64,000 bases of DNA from Maricaulis sp. (GCF_030149515.1 NZ_JASBRI010000001.1:62001-126000), one strand, 5' to 3'. Counted from the stretch's first letter, positions 44,510 through 55,546 are shown. Notes: generated by a model not told the origin, from the letters alone. Made by a program: numbers and translations.

Positions 44510-44932
44510 TCAAGCGCGCGCTTCTGCAAAGAGCGTGTCGGCTGCCTGGTCCTCACCATCTCCGCCTTCGGGTGGAAGGTCGTCCAGACTCGTTGCGAAC
44601 GCTTCCAGACGCTCGGCGATGCCGATCAGGTGCGCGGCAATCCGCTCCCGTTCCTCGGCCTGCAGGCTCGCCGCGCCATGGCGCTCGTTGCGCAGGCGAT
44701 CGACATGGGACTCCAGCGCTTCCACGCGGCGCTCCGCATCCTTCTGTTCGTCCACCAGCATGAGCGAGGCCATGAGCAGAAGGCGCAGATCGCCGATCTG
44801 TCCGACCTGGCCGGCAATCGAGGAGACGCGCGCGTCCAGCGTGCGCGCCAGATCCTTGAGATAGGCTTCCTGGCCGTCTTCGCAGCCAATGGTGAATTCG
44901 CGGCCATTGAGCGTGACTGTGACCCTGGACAT
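44510..44932 (-). CDS. zapA: Cell division protein ZapA
   Basis: MSRVTVTLNGREFTIGCEDGQEAYLKDLARTLDARV...IGDLRLLLMASLMLVDE. Confidence 0.93.
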   Translation of the reverse strand: MSRVTVTLNGREFTIGCEDGQEAYLKDLARTLDARVSSIAGQVGQIGDLRLLLMASLMLVDEQKDAERRVEALESHVDRLRNERHGAASLQAEERERIAAHLIGIAERLEAFATSLDDLPPEGGDGEDQAADTLFAEARA

Positions 44933-44938
44933 GCCGCC

Positions 44939-45256
44939 TCACTCCTCGCCTACTATGGCGCGTAACTCGCCAATAGCGCGGTCCAGCGCATCGGACGCTT
45001 CCTGTGCGGCGTCCTGCAAGGCAGCCTCGCGCCCACGGGCAACGTCCAGGGCCTCGGCCAGCCGCGCCCGGTCGTCGTCGGCATTGCGAGACTGGTCGGC
45101 CTCCGCCTCGGCCCGCTCGACACGGGCCCGCATGCGGCCGGCCACGCGTTCGACGCGAGCCATCGCGCCGTCAAGCCTGGCAACGGCTGCATCAATGGGA
45201 CTGTCGGGCACTTCGGGACGCACGTTCATACGCCCAGAATCGGCTGCGTCGGCCAA
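44939..45256 (-). CDS. DUF4164-like short coiled-coil protein
   Basis: Alpha-helical A/R/E-rich protein (DAAVARLDGAMARVERVAGRMRARVERAEAEADQ...) immediately upstream of zapA. Confidence 0.6.
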   Translation of the reverse strand: MADAADSGRMNVRPEVPDSPIDAAVARLDGAMARVERVAGRMRARVERAEAEADQSRNADDDRARLAEALDVARGREAALQDAAQEASDALDRAIGELRAIVGEE

Positions 45257-45453
45257 AAGTTCAAGTGCAACGTCAACTTCTTCTCCGGAGCGGCTGACTC
45301 ATGGCGACATTGAACACTTTGCAGATGGCCAAATTGAGTCCGTCCGGATCCCAGCTCAGTCACAGCAATCCCGCCTGCTCCTCAATTGACCTGACGGGCG
45401 TAGCAGGCCAAACAACCGCATCGAGCAGATCCATCGCAAATCACGGACAGTCC

Positions 45454-46035
45454 ATGATCAGCCTGCCGGATTGGGCCTTCTACCCCCTCGCCTCCCTCAT
45501 TGCCGGCGGCATGATTGCCGGCGCTCTCAGCTTTGGCGACGTAACGCACCGGGCCCCGGAAGAGATCCGTGCCGAAGGCCTGGCCTATGAGGGCGACAGC
45601 CTGAACGCGATCACGACCGGAAACGGACTGACGGCCGAACTGCTCACCGAGGGCGACACGACATTCCTGCGGGTCAGCGCGGTGCGCGGGCCGCTGGACG
45701 GCATTCAGTCGGCCGGCGCCTTCTTCACGCTGTCCCCGGACGAGTTGTCGGCGCTCGAAGGCCACCGGGTCCGCTTCACCTTCCGCGTCAGGCAGGCCGC
45801 GCCGGCGCCTGCCGACGGCGTTCGCTTCAACTTCTTTGTCCCGAATGTCGGGCAGGACTCCTGGCAGCGCCACACGGTTTCGGACGAGTACGGCGAAATC
45901 ATCTTCGATCTTTCGCCCCAGAGCTGCGACTGGGCACACGGCTATATCGGCATCTGGCCGGACTGGGACAATGACCGGAATGCAGTCGACATTGCACGCG
46001 TAACGCTTACCGCGCTCGAGCCTCTCGAGTGCTAG
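45454..46035 (+). CDS. Hypothetical membrane-anchored protein
   Basis: MISLPDWAFYPLASLIAGGMIAGALSFGDV TM anchor, then periplasmic domain ending DWAHGYIGIWPDWDNDRNAVDIARVTLTALEPLEC. Confidence 0.6.
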   Translation: MISLPDWAFYPLASLIAGGMIAGALSFGDVTHRAPEEIRAEGLAYEGDSLNAITTGNGLTAELLTEGDTTFLRVSAVRGPLDGIQSAGAFFTLSPDELSALEGHRVRFTFRVRQAAPAPADGVRFNFFVPNVGQDSWQRHTVSDEYGEIIFDLSPQSCDWAHGYIGIWPDWDNDRNAVDIARVTLTALEPLEC

Positions 46036-47035
46036 CCTGCCCGTCCGGGTATGGCCGGATATCCGGGGACCGGGAGAGCAGCCGCAGCGGATTCCATGCC
46101 ATGGCCGCCGCAATCCGCGATGGCGGTATCCGCGCCGATTGCTGCAGAAGGCGCCGAGACCGCGCCATTTCAGGCCATGCCGCCCATGCGTCGCGGAGCG
46201 CGCGGCCGAAAAGTGTGAACTGGCCAAAGCGCGCCGCTGAGAGCCATAGCGCGAGTACCGTTGCAACATGCAGCGGCGACAGCACGGCGAGCAGCCAGCC
46301 CGGCGTATTCTTGAAGAATACCCATTCCCGATTGCGCACACCGTAGTAAGTGGCGAATTCCGACCGGCGGCCGGACGATGCATAGCCGGCATGATCGACC
46401 GCCGCACCGGACAGCTGGATGGCCCGGTGGCCGAGGAGCCGGGCCCGGTAAGCCAGATCGACATCCTCATTGTAGCAGAAGAAGCGCTCGTCGAAGCCAT
46501 CGAGCATGTCGAACACATCCTTCCGGATCAGCGCCGCGGCGGCGCACGGACCGAAGACCTCGCCCTCTGGCGGCAGCATCGATGCCGGCCTGAGATAACC
46601 GGCCCGGTAAGCCAGTCCTGTCGCGTGATAGACATCCCCGGCGCCGTCGAGCAGGTCGGGCCTTTCCGCGGAATATTGTGTCGAGCCGAACAGGGCGATG
46701 CCGGGATAACGCCCGGTCGCCTCGCAGAGCTGCTCGATCCAGTCCGGACGGGCATAGGCGTCGGGGTTGAGCAGGGCCAGCCACCGGCCCGTTGCAAGCC
46801 TTGCCAGCCGGTTGTTCCCGCCTGCAAAGCCCAGATTTTCATCGCTTTCGACCATATGCACCCAGTCGGGTACATCGGATACCGAGACCCGCTCGGCCGC
46901 TGGAGACCCGTTCTCCAGCAACAGAACTTCGCGGGGTTTGACGGTTTGTGCGGCGAGCGCATCGAGACAGCGTCCGATCGTGTCCCGGCTGCGATAGGCG
47001 ACAATCAGAACTGAGATATCCGACGTATGCGGCAT
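46007..47035 (-). CDS. GT2-family glycosyltransferase (rhamnosyltransferase-like)
   Basis: SDISVLIVAYRSRDTIGRCLDALAAQTVKPREVLLLENGSP...NLGFAGGNNRLARLATGRWLALLNPDAYARPDWIEQL...DMLDGFDERFFCYNEDVDLAYRARLLG. Confidence 0.92.
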   Translation of the reverse strand: MPHTSDISVLIVAYRSRDTIGRCLDALAAQTVKPREVLLLENGSPAAERVSVSDVPDWVHMVESDENLGFAGGNNRLARLATGRWLALLNPDAYARPDWIEQLCEATGRYPGIALFGSTQYSAERPDLLDGAGDVYHATGLAYRAGYLRPASMLPPEGEVFGPCAAAALIRKDVFDMLDGFDERFFCYNEDVDLAYRARLLGHRAIQLSGAAVDHAGYASSGRRSEFATYYGVRNREWVFFKNTPGWLLAVLSPLHVATVLALWLSAARFGQFTLFGRALRDAWAAWPEMARSRRLLQQSARIPPSRIAAAMAWNPLRLLSRSPDIRPYPDGQASTREARAR

Positions 47036-47220
47036 TGCTTTTCCCATCCGGCCGCGGTTCAGCCGATCGATGCCCCCTTGCCCGCCTACCGCACTTCCGG
47101 TGGCCGGACTGCCCGGGGCGAGGTCATTCGGGCTTGGCGGCACTATCCAATTCACCTATGCCGGTGGCTGCAGGGCACAGCCGCTCTGCGGCCGGCCCAG
47201 CTAGTGACGAGTCTCTACCC

Positions 47221-48018
47221 ATGTCCCGCCTTGACGACAAGAATTCGGTTGCGTTCGAACTTGCCCGCATCTGCAGCCTGGCCGCCGTGAAGATCATGAC
47301 GGTCTACAATTCCGATTTCGACGCTCGCGGCAAGAGCGACCGGTCGCCGGTAACAGACGCCGACGAATTGGCCGAAGACGTGATCCTGGCAGAACTCGAC
47401 GCGGCCTTTCCCGGCGTTCCGGTCCTCGCCGAAGAGAGTTTCGAGGCGGGCATGAGACCGTCGACCCAGGGCGCCTTCTTTCTTGTCGACCCGGTCGATG
47501 GCACGAAGGAGTTCATCAACAAGAACGGCGAGTTCACCGTCAACATCGCATTGGTGGAGAACCGCCGGCCAACGGCTGGGTGTGTTTTCGCGCCCGCGCG
47601 CGAACGCATTTTCCTGGGCGGCCGTGACGCCTGGGCCGGAAAGCTCGAGGCGGGCGAACCGGTATCCGCCGACACGCTGGAGCGCATCACCACACGGCCG
47701 CGGCCGGCAGAAGGCCTGGCCGCGGTCATGAGCCGCTCGCATGTCGACGAGCAGACCCTGGCCTTTGCCGAAGCCCAGGGCGTCGCGAATACCGTGTCGG
47801 CGGGATCGTCCCTTAAATTCTGCCTCGTTGCGGAAGGCAGTGCCGATGTCTATCCGCGCTTCGGACCCACGAAGGAATGGGATACGGGCGCCGGACATGC
47901 CGTCCTGAACGCGGCCGGCGGCAGCGTTCTCACGCCCGATGGCGGGGAATTCCTGTATGCCAAACAGGCAGCCGATTATCTCAACGGCCCCTTCATCGCC
48001 TGGGGACGCCCGGCCTGA
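47221..48018 (+). CDS. cysQ: 3'(2'),5'-bisphosphate nucleotidase CysQ
   Basis: SPVTDADELAEDVILAELDAAFPGVPVLAEES...FFLVDPVDGTKEFINKNGEFTVNIAL...EWDTGAGHAVLNAAGGSV. Confidence 0.94.
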   Translation: MSRLDDKNSVAFELARICSLAAVKIMTVYNSDFDARGKSDRSPVTDADELAEDVILAELDAAFPGVPVLAEESFEAGMRPSTQGAFFLVDPVDGTKEFINKNGEFTVNIALVENRRPTAGCVFAPARERIFLGGRDAWAGKLEAGEPVSADTLERITTRPRPAEGLAAVMSRSHVDEQTLAFAEAQGVANTVSAGSSLKFCLVAEGSADVYPRFGPTKEWDTGAGHAVLNAAGGSVLTPDGGEFLYAKQAADYLNGPFIAWGRPA

Positions 48019-48055
48019 CCGGCCAGTCTCAAAAATCGCGCGCGTCCCGACGAAG

Positions 48056-49951
48056 TCAGCCCAGACGGCCCATTTCCCGCAGTTTCGCAATCACCTGGTC
48101 TGCGGCCTCCTCGGCGGAAACGGTCGTGGTGTCGATATGGATTTCGGCATTTTCCGGCCGCTCATACGGGCTGTCGAACCCGGTGAAGTTCTTGATCTCG
48201 CCGGCCTGTGCCTTCTTGTAGAGACCTTTCGGGTCCCGCTGGATGCACACCTCGATCGGGGCATCGACGAAGACCTCGATAAACTCGCCGTCTTCGACGA
48301 GCTCGCGCACCATCTGCCGCTCTGAGCGGAAGGGCGAGATGAAGGAGCAGGTGACGAGAAGACCGGCATCCACGAAGAGCCTACCGACTTCGCCGATACG
48401 GCGAATATTCTCCACCCGGTCGACATCGGTAAAGCCGAGATCGCGATTGAGACCATGGCGAATATTGTCCCCATCGAGCGAGTAGGTGTGATGCCCCGCT
48501 GCCGCCAGCTTGCGCTCGACTGCATTGGCCACAGTTGACTTGCCGGCACCGGAAAGGCCCGTGAACCAGAGAATGGCGGGCTTCTGGCCCTTGATCACGG
48601 ACCGGGCGTCCTTGGTCACGTCCATGGCATGCTGATGGATGTTCGACGCCCGGCGCAGGCCGAACTCGATCATGCCCGCGCCCACCGTCTGGTTGGAAAA
48701 GCGGTCCACCAGGATGAAGGCTCCCATGTCGCGGATCGACTGGTAAGGGTCGAAAGCGATGGGCCGTGCGGTCGAGACATTGCACATGCCGATGCCGTTC
48801 ATTTCCAGCTTGCGGCTCGGCTTCTTCTCATATGTGTTCACGTCGATCCGGTGTTTCAGCGCAGATACCGTCGCCGGCGTGGTCGCCGTTCCGATTTTCA
48901 GCAGATAGGACCGGCCCGGAAGCAGGTCTTCGCCGGACATCCACAACACCTCGGCGGCGAACTGGTCGGTCACTTCCGGACGCGCGTCAGCTGCAGCGAG
49001 AACATCGCCCCGCGACACATCGATTTCGTGATTGAGCACCAGGGTGACGGCATCGCCGGCCACCGCCTGTTCGAGATCGCCATCGGCCGAAACGATCCGG
49101 TCCACATTCGCGCCAACGCCGGAATGGGCCACAACAATGGCATCGCCGGGCCGAATCGTGCCCGACACTATGGTGCCGGAATAGCCGCGGAAATTCAGAT
49201 TGGGACGATTGACCCACTGGACCGGCATCCGGAAGGGCTCGTTCTGGATCTCCGTATCGATGTCCAGGTCTTCCAGATATTCGATCAGGGTCGGCCCGTC
49301 ATACCAGGCCATCGCCTCGGAACGCCTGGTGACATTGTCACCATAGCGCGCCGACATCGGGATCGGCGTGATAGTCTCGAAGCCGAGATCGTCCGCGCTC
49401 TTGAGGTATTCCGCAACAATTTCATGGAAACGGCCGCGGCTGTGATCGGCCAGGTCCATCTTGTTGACCGCCAGCACGATATGCCGGATGCCCATCATCC
49501 TGGCGATATAGGTGTGGCGCAGCGTCTGGACGAGGACGCCCTTGCGCGCATCGATCATCATGACCGCAGCATCCGCGGTCGAGGCACCGGTCGCCATGTT
49601 GCGGGTATACTGTTCGTGGCCGGGAGTATCGGCCACGACAAATTTCCGCTTCTCCGTTGCGAAGAAGCGGTAGGCCACATCGATTGTGATGCCCTGTTCG
49701 CGCTCGGCTTCCAAGCCATCGAGAAGAAGCGCGAAATCGATTTCGTCGCCGGTGGTGCCGTGCTTGCGGCTGTCCTTTTCAAGAACGTTGATCTGGTCTT
49801 CGAACAGAAGTTTGGAATCGTAAAGCAGGCGGCCGATCAGGGTCGATTTTCCGTCGTCGACGGATCCGCAAGTCAGAAAGCGCAGGACGCCGCGCTGCCC
49901 GGAATGGGTGAGGCGTTCGATGACTTCGGCGCGGGTGGTCTGAACATTCAT
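48056..49951 (-). CDS. cysNC: Bifunctional sulfate adenylyltransferase subunit 1 / APS kinase
   Basis: [24 protein letters not shown]...[20 protein letters not shown]-terminal [23 protein letters not shown]...[16 protein letters not shown]. Confidence 0.97.
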   Translation of the reverse strand: MNVQTTRAEVIERLTHSGQRGVLRFLTCGSVDDGKSTLIGRLLYDSKLLFEDQINVLEKDSRKHGTTGDEIDFALLLDGLEAEREQGITIDVAYRFFATEKRKFVVADTPGHEQYTRNMATGASTADAAVMMIDARKGVLVQTLRHTYIARMMGIRHIVLAVNKMDLADHSRGRFHEIVAEYLKSADDLGFETITPIPMSARYGDNVTRRSEAMAWYDGPTLIEYLEDLDIDTEIQNEPFRMPVQWVNRPNLNFRGYSGTIVSGTIRPGDAIVVAHSGVGANVDRIVSADGDLEQAVAGDAVTLVLNHEIDVSRGDVLAAADARPEVTDQFAAEVLWMSGEDLLPGRSYLLKIGTATTPATVSALKHRIDVNTYEKKPSRKLEMNGIGMCNVSTARPIAFDPYQSIRDMGAFILVDRFSNQTVGAGMIEFGLRRASNIHQHAMDVTKDARSVIKGQKPAILWFTGLSGAGKSTVANAVERKLAAAGHHTYSLDGDNIRHGLNRDLGFTDVDRVENIRRIGEVGRLFVDAGLLVTCSFISPFRSERQMVRELVEDGEFIEVFVDAPIEVCIQRDPKGLYKKAQAGEIKNFTGFDSPYERPENAEIHIDTTTVSAEEAADQVIAKLREMGRLG

Positions 49952-50985
49952 TAGAAATAGCCCTCGCGCTTTTTCTTCTCCATCGACCCGGCTTCGTCAT
50001 GGTCGATGAGACGGCCGGAACGCTCGGAAGTCCGCGCTGTCAGCATCTCCAGAACAATCTCCTCAAGGGATTGCGCGCTGGATTCGATCGCGCCGGTGAG
50101 CGGGTAGCAACCGAGCGTCCTGAAGCGCACCATCTTCAGCTCCGGCGTCTCGCCATTCTTCAGGGGCAGGCGTTCATCGTCGACCATGATCAGCTGGCCG
50201 TCGCGCTCCACGACCGGGCGGCGGGCCGCGAAATACAGGGGCACAATCGGAATGTCCTCTTCGAGGATGTACTGCCAGATATCCAGCTCGGTCCAGTTCG
50301 ACAGCGGAAAGACCCGGATCGATTCGCCCTTGCGGATCTTGGTGTTGTAGTTGCGCCAGAGTTCGGGACGCTGGTTCTTCGGATCCCAGCTGTGATTGCT
50401 GTCCCGGAAGGAGAATATGCGTTCCTTGGCGCGAGATTTCTCTTCGTCGCGCCGCGCACCGCCAAAGGCCGCATCATAGCCGTGCCGCGTCATCGCGTTG
50501 CGCAGGGCCTCGGTCTTCATGATCTGGGTGTGCACTTGCGAGCCGTGGTCGAAGGGATTGATACCCTTGGCCCGGCCTTCCTCATTGATCTCGACCCGCA
50601 CCTCCAGGCCAAGCTCCTTGGCGATGGCATCGCGGAACGCAATCATGTCCCTGAACTTGAATGTCGAGTCGACATGCTGGAGCGGAAAGGGCGGACGCGA
50701 GGGGTAGAAGGCCTTCAGCGCCAGATGCAGCATGACGGCACTGTCCTTGCCGATCGAATAGAGCATGACCGGATTAGAGAATTCGGCCGCCACCTCGCGC
50801 ATGATATGCATGCTCTCGGCCTCGAGCGTTTTGAGGTGCGCCGACAGCGGACGCTCGCGCGTGCCGGCTTGCGTCGATCTAAACCGCTCCGCGTACGAAC
50901 GCACGGTTTGCGCTATACCACCCATGTCATCCCCGGTGCTATCGGTGTCCAGCCCCCCGACACCGGGAAGCTTTCCCCGACGCAT
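49951..50985 (-). CDS. cysD: Sulfate adenylyltransferase subunit 2
   Basis: [45 protein letters not shown]...[22 protein letters not shown]. Confidence 0.97.
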   Translation of the reverse strand: MRRGKLPGVGGLDTDSTGDDMGGIAQTVRSYAERFRSTQAGTRERPLSAHLKTLEAESMHIMREVAAEFSNPVMLYSIGKDSAVMLHLALKAFYPSRPPFPLQHVDSTFKFRDMIAFRDAIAKELGLEVRVEINEEGRAKGINPFDHGSQVHTQIMKTEALRNAMTRHGYDAAFGGARRDEEKSRAKERIFSFRDSNHSWDPKNQRPELWRNYNTKIRKGESIRVFPLSNWTELDIWQYILEEDIPIVPLYFAARRPVVERDGQLIMVDDERLPLKNGETPELKMVRFRTLGCYPLTGAIESSAQSLEEIVLEMLTARTSERSGRLIDHDEAGSMEKKKREGYF

Positions 50986-51062
50986 TTAGGATAGACGGAC
51001 GCAGAAAACCACCCGGGCGTTACCGCATCTTGTGCACCCGCACATCAGCGACGACGCGGGTT

Positions 51063-52190
51063 CTAGGCCACAAACCCCGTCACCGCATCAATGACGCGGT
51101 CGATATGATCCGCCGGCATGTCCGGATGCATGGGAAGCGATACCACCCTATCGGCCGCCGCCTCGGTGACCGGCAGCCCGCCCGGAGCAACCGGAAATCC
51201 GGCATAAGGCGCATGCTTGTGCAGCGGAATGGGATAGTAGATTGCGCTCGGAACGCCCTTGTCCGCAAGGTGCGTGCGGAAAGCATCCCGATTACCGGAT
51301 TCGATCGTGTACTGCGCCCAGGTCGATTGCGCCCCGGCAATTGTCCGGGGGCATTTCACTGCATTGCCGAAACCGGCCTGATACGCGTCCGCCACCCGCT
51401 GGCGCGCCTCAATTTCCCCGGCGAACACATCAAGCTTGGCCAACAGGATGGCAGCTTGGATGGTATCGAGACGCGAATTCAGGCCAATGCGTGCGTACTC
51501 GTATCGCGTCGCCCCCTCGCCGTGGACGCGGACGGATTTCATCACGTCGAACAGGTCATCGTCCTTGCACAGGACAGCTCCGCCATCACCATAAGCGCCC
51601 AACGGTTTGGCTGGATAGAACGAGATCGTCAGGACGTCGGCCCAATGGAGCGGCGACTGCCCGTTCAATGTGCAGCCAAAACCCTGGGCGCAGTCGGAAA
51701 CCAGCTTCAATCCATGCTCCCGTGCGACGGGCGCCAAGGCCGGATAGTCGGCCGGCTGTCCGAACAGGTCGACGGCGATAACGGCGCGCGGATTCAGCTT
51801 GCCATCCGCCTTTACACGCGCAATGGCGGATTCCAAGCTGGCCGGGGCCATATTGTATGTGTCCGGGTCGATATCGACGAAGACCGGCGACGCGCCGGCA
51901 AGCACGACCACCTCGGCGGTCGAAGCAAAGGTGAAACTTGGAACAAAGACGGCATCACCCGGACCGATTCCCCAGGCCATCAACGGGATCAGGATTGCGT
52001 CTGTCCCATTGGCGCAGCTGAGCGCCCGGCCTATCCCGGCAAAATCCGCGAGTTTCGCTTCGAGCTCCGACACTTCTGGGCCGAGAACGTAACGCCCCTC
52101 ATCGAGCACCTTCGCAACTGCGATATCAATGCGCTCCCTAATGCGGGCTCGCTGTGCCTTGAGATCGATAAAGGGAATCATGTCGGTCAT
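51063..52190 (-). CDS. DegT/DnrJ/EryC1/StrS-family aminotransferase
   Basis: MIPFIDLKAQRARIRERIDIAVAKVLDEGRYVLGPEVSELEAKLADFAG...CANGTDAI...SFYPAKPLGAYGDGGAVLCKDD. Confidence 0.95.
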   Translation of the reverse strand: MTDMIPFIDLKAQRARIRERIDIAVAKVLDEGRYVLGPEVSELEAKLADFAGIGRALSCANGTDAILIPLMAWGIGPGDAVFVPSFTFASTAEVVVLAGASPVFVDIDPDTYNMAPASLESAIARVKADGKLNPRAVIAVDLFGQPADYPALAPVAREHGLKLVSDCAQGFGCTLNGQSPLHWADVLTISFYPAKPLGAYGDGGAVLCKDDDLFDVMKSVRVHGEGATRYEYARIGLNSRLDTIQAAILLAKLDVFAGEIEARQRVADAYQAGFGNAVKCPRTIAGAQSTWAQYTIESGNRDAFRTHLADKGVPSAIYYPIPLHKHAPYAGFPVAPGGLPVTEAAADRVVSLPMHPDMPADHIDRVIDAVTGFVA

Positions 52191-52390
52191 CGGTTCGATC
52201 CGTTCCTGCCTTCGTTGCGCCGTGCGCTTGCTATTGACCGACCTATAAGCGCTGACTTCAGAAGGATAAATTCACGAAGCATTTCGGTTTTCCAGACTGT
52301 CGTTCGAGCGACGACCATTCGTTGGCCCGTGAGACGTTCCTGCTTTAGCCACTCGGAAAAGACGCGACTGCGATCAATGGACAAGATCAT
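52187..52390 (-). CDS. Candidate small ORF (67 aa) translationally coupled to the DegT aminotransferase
   Basis: MILSIDRSRVFSEWLKQERLTGQRMVVARTTVWKTEMLREFILLKSALIGRSIASARRNEGRNGSNR*; 4-nt overlap with next start. Confidence 0.25.
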   Translation of the reverse strand: MILSIDRSRVFSEWLKQERLTGQRMVVARTTVWKTEMLREFILLKSALIGRSIASARRNEGRNGSNR

Positions 52391-52507
52391 GATTCCGTTC
52401 GCAGCGAAGGGATGCACCTGCACTTTGGATTGCATTCGATTTCGGGCTAGAGAAGTGACTGGCGCGGATCGGGCCTTCGAGGCCATCGGCTTCGCGAATG
52501 GGTTGGG

Positions 52508-53272
52508 GTGGCCGAGGCTATGACACCGACAGTTTCCTTTGCGGCCGCAATTCCAGTTGGAAGCTGGCACGCGTTCATACCGGCAGCGTTCGCGAGCTTG
52601 GCTGCGCAGGGGGTCAATCTGGAAGTGGCGCTTGTGGACGCCTCCGGCGATCCTCGCGTGGCAGAAGCCGCTGACCGCAGCAACCTGTCCTTTGCTTATC
52701 GCCGTCACGGTCCGGACAAGGGCCAGGCAGATGCGATCGACGAGGGATGGCGTCACACCCGCGGCGATATCGTCTTCTGGCTGAATGGCGACGACCGGCT
52801 GGCCTCGGGAGCGTTGAAGACAATCGGCGAGATCTTCGATGCGAATCCCGATGTTGACGTCATCTACGGTCGATCCGGATTTATAGACGCAAACGGTCGC
52901 CACATCGGAATGCATGACCAAGTCGAGGCCGTATCGGATTTGCTGTATCGATCGAATATCATTTCGCAGCCCTCCTGCTTCGTTCGGCGTAAAGCGCTGG
53001 AGGCAGCGAATGGTATCGACACCAGTCTGCACTACGTGATGGACTGGGAGCTATGGATTCGCCTCTATGCTTGCGGCGCCCGCTTCTTTCATACGGAACA
53101 GAGACTTTCAGATGTTTACGTCGGCGATGACACCAAGACAGGCGAGGTCTCGCTTCAGAGGCTGCGGGAAGTCTACACGGTTGTGCGGCGTTACGCCGGC
53201 CACTGGCCGGCCATTAAGTCCACAGTCTCCCTGTGGGCGCACACCCTAAGACACCGTCGGCAGCGACCATGA
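52508..53272 (+). CDS. GT2-family glycosyltransferase
   Basis: TPTVSFAAAIPVGSWHAFIPAAFASLAAQGVNLEVALVDASGDPR...GPDKGQADAIDEGWRHTRGDIVFWLNGDDRLASGAL; start GTG 52508 or ATG 52520. Confidence 0.88.
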   Translation: MAEAMTPTVSFAAAIPVGSWHAFIPAAFASLAAQGVNLEVALVDASGDPRVAEAADRSNLSFAYRRHGPDKGQADAIDEGWRHTRGDIVFWLNGDDRLASGALKTIGEIFDANPDVDVIYGRSGFIDANGRHIGMHDQVEAVSDLLYRSNIISQPSCFVRRKALEAANGIDTSLHYVMDWELWIRLYACGARFFHTEQRLSDVYVGDDTKTGEVSLQRLREVYTVVRRYAGHWPAIKSTVSLWAHTLRHRRQRP

Positions 53273-54480
53273 CCTATTTCCGGCGGCCTACCATCAGCCT
53301 AGTAACGCCGAACTACAATGGCGCCGATTTTCTCGAAGCGACGATTCAGTCGGTGCAGCGGCAGGCTTACGCCGAGCTGGATTACATACTTGTAGACGGG
53401 GCCAGCACGGACGGCTCGATTGAAATCCTCGATCGCTACCGGGACAGCGTCGCCTCGGTGATCATTGAGCGGGACGATGGCCATGCCGACGCCATCAACA
53501 AGGGGTTTGCCCATGCACATGGCGAGATCATGGGCTGGATCAATTCGGATGACGTGTTGCTGCCGGGCTGCCTTTCCATTGTGAGTCGAATTTTTGCCCG
53601 CTACCCGGAAGTGTCGTGGATCACAGGGCTACCGTCTACATGCGATGAGGCCGGGAAGCTCTCCTATGTCGGCCCACTCAAGCGCTGGTCCAGGCTCCGC
53701 TTCCTCTCCGGAGACCATCTCTGGATTCAGCAAGAATCCACCTTCTGGCGGCGTAGCCTATGGGAGGAGGCGGGTGGCGGGCTAGATACGAAGTTGAAAG
53801 TCGCAAACGATTTCGAACTCTGGGCCCGTTTCTTCCGGCATGCCGACCTATATTCAGTAGATTCGATGCTCGGATGTTTTCGGGTTCGAGAGGGGCAGCG
53901 CTCTGTTGCCAATCGCGCCGTCTACATGCGCGAGGTCGACAGCGTATTGAGGCGCGAGTTGTCGGAGGTCGAGCCGGAGTTCCGGGCCCGCTTCGGCACT
54001 TTGGTCCCGCTAGTGCCTCGCCGGCTTGACCCCGGCTCACACGCCGGCCTGGAAACGGAACTTGCGCAAGACGACCCTCCGGTCATCACACGGAAGGGGC
54101 TGCGTGACCAGATACCACTGCACGCCCAGACCGGGGTCGAAACGCGGAATCGTCCACGTCCACACACCGTCTCTGACGCAGCCGGATGGGTCAGTGTCGC
54201 TCGCCGGAACTGGCGCTTCCTAACCGCAGGCCTCGGCCTTCTAACGATGGGCGCGACGATGGCCGCAATCATGCCATCGGCAACGATCTGGATCGTCCTG
54301 GCGCTGGGCTTGGGCGCCTCATTTAGCATGATCGCTGCCATGGCGATCAAGACGCGGCGGATCGCCCACTCTCTACTCACGGCCATCGAAGAAAGCCATG
54401 TATCCATCGCCCATTCCGCCTATAGTCGGCACATGGTCGAACTGGAGCTGGATGAACTCAGCGAGCGGATGTCGAGGTAA
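53269..54480 (+). CDS. GT2-family glycosyltransferase with C-terminal membrane segments
   Basis: PTISLVTPNYNGADFLEATIQSVQRQAYAELDYILVDGASTDGSIEIL...DDGHADAINKGFAHAHGEIMGWINSDDVLLPG; C-terminal hydrophobic FLTAGLGLLTMGATMAAIMPSATIWIVLALGLGASFSMIAAMAI. Confidence 0.92.
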   Translation: MTYFRRPTISLVTPNYNGADFLEATIQSVQRQAYAELDYILVDGASTDGSIEILDRYRDSVASVIIERDDGHADAINKGFAHAHGEIMGWINSDDVLLPGCLSIVSRIFARYPEVSWITGLPSTCDEAGKLSYVGPLKRWSRLRFLSGDHLWIQQESTFWRRSLWEEAGGGLDTKLKVANDFELWARFFRHADLYSVDSMLGCFRVREGQRSVANRAVYMREVDSVLRRELSEVEPEFRARFGTLVPLVPRRLDPGSHAGLETELAQDDPPVITRKGLRDQIPLHAQTGVETRNRPRPHTVSDAAGWVSVARRNWRFLTAGLGLLTMGATMAAIMPSATIWIVLALGLGASFSMIAAMAIKTRRIAHSLLTAIEESHVSIAHSAYSRHMVELELDELSERMSR

Positions 54481-54529
54481 GTAGCAAGGTAAAAGTCGAC
54501 CGGAAGGACGACCTATTGAGAGCTCCCAG

Positions 54530-55510
54530 CTAGATGCCCCATTGGCGTCGGTGAAAACGCCAGGCATCTTCAATGATTGTGTCAATATCCGACCTGACCG
54601 GATTGAACCCAAGTAGCTCTTCCGCGTAGGCCGTGTCAGCAGACAACACCGGAGCGTCGCCCGGCCGGCGTTCACAAACCTCGTACTTTGGTGTCAGCCC
54701 TGTGATGCGTTCGATCGCGCCGAGGATCTCGAGGACTGACACACCATCGCCAGTCCCCAAATTGGCCACGATCTTCCGCTCGCCCATTTTGAGCATGTCC
54801 AGGGCCGCGAGATGCGCATCTGCTAAGTCCAGAACATGGACGTAATCGCGGATGCACGTGCCGTCACGGGTCGGATAATCGGTCCCGAACAATTTCATTT
54901 TCGGCCCGATACCTGCAGCAGCCTTAAGGGCGTTCGGAATCAAATGGGTTTCCGGATCGTGTTCTTCACCGATATCCCCGTCCGGACTGGCGCCTGCTGC
55001 GTTGAAGTAGCGCAAAATCGCACACCTCACACCACCAACATTGGCTACATCTGACAGGATCTGTTCGACCGCCCGCTTGCTACGTCCATAAACGCTCAGG
55101 GGGTGGCACGCTTGTCGCTCCGAAATTGGGACAAACTCGGGCTGTCCGTAGACGGCACATGTTGACGAAAAGACCAGATTTTCAACACCGGTCGTCGCCA
55201 TTGCATTCAACAGGTTCAACGCACCGCCTGTGTTGTTCGTCCAGAACCTCAGCGGAGACCGCTCGCCTTCGCCCACTTCAATACACGCTGCAAAATGCAT
55301 GACGGCGTCAGGCTTGTACCGCGCCAGTACCCGTTCAATATCACCCTGAACCCGGATATCACCGACTTCCAGAGGCCCCCATTTCACCGCGTGCCTGTGA
55401 CCCGAAGACAAGTTGTCGAAAACAATCGGCTCGATTCCCCGTGCCGCGATCATCCTGCAAACATGCGAGCCAATATAGCCGGCACCCCCTACAACCAGAA
55501 TGCGCTTCAT
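54530..55510 (-). CDS. galE: UDP-glucose 4-epimerase
   Basis: MKRILVVGGAGYIGSHVCRMIAARGIEPIVFDNLSSGHRHAV...FSSTCAVYGQPEFVPISE...YFNAAGASPDGDIGEEHDPETHLIP. Confidence 0.95.
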   Translation of the reverse strand: MKRILVVGGAGYIGSHVCRMIAARGIEPIVFDNLSSGHRHAVKWGPLEVGDIRVQGDIERVLARYKPDAVMHFAACIEVGEGERSPLRFWTNNTGGALNLLNAMATTGVENLVFSSTCAVYGQPEFVPISERQACHPLSVYGRSKRAVEQILSDVANVGGVRCAILRYFNAAGASPDGDIGEEHDPETHLIPNALKAAAGIGPKMKLFGTDYPTRDGTCIRDYVHVLDLADAHLAALDMLKMGERKIVANLGTGDGVSVLEILGAIERITGLTPKYEVCERRPGDAPVLSADTAYAEELLGFNPVRSDIDTIIEDAWRFHRRQWGI

Positions 55511-55546
55511 TTCGCGCCCCATGCTTTTCGGTTACAAAATAGGCAC

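Noticed and set aside
52187-53032. Full 281-aa minus ORF
   Set aside because: Its upstream two-thirds are antisense to a GT2 gene with clear motifs; only the last 67 aa were kept as a weak candidate.
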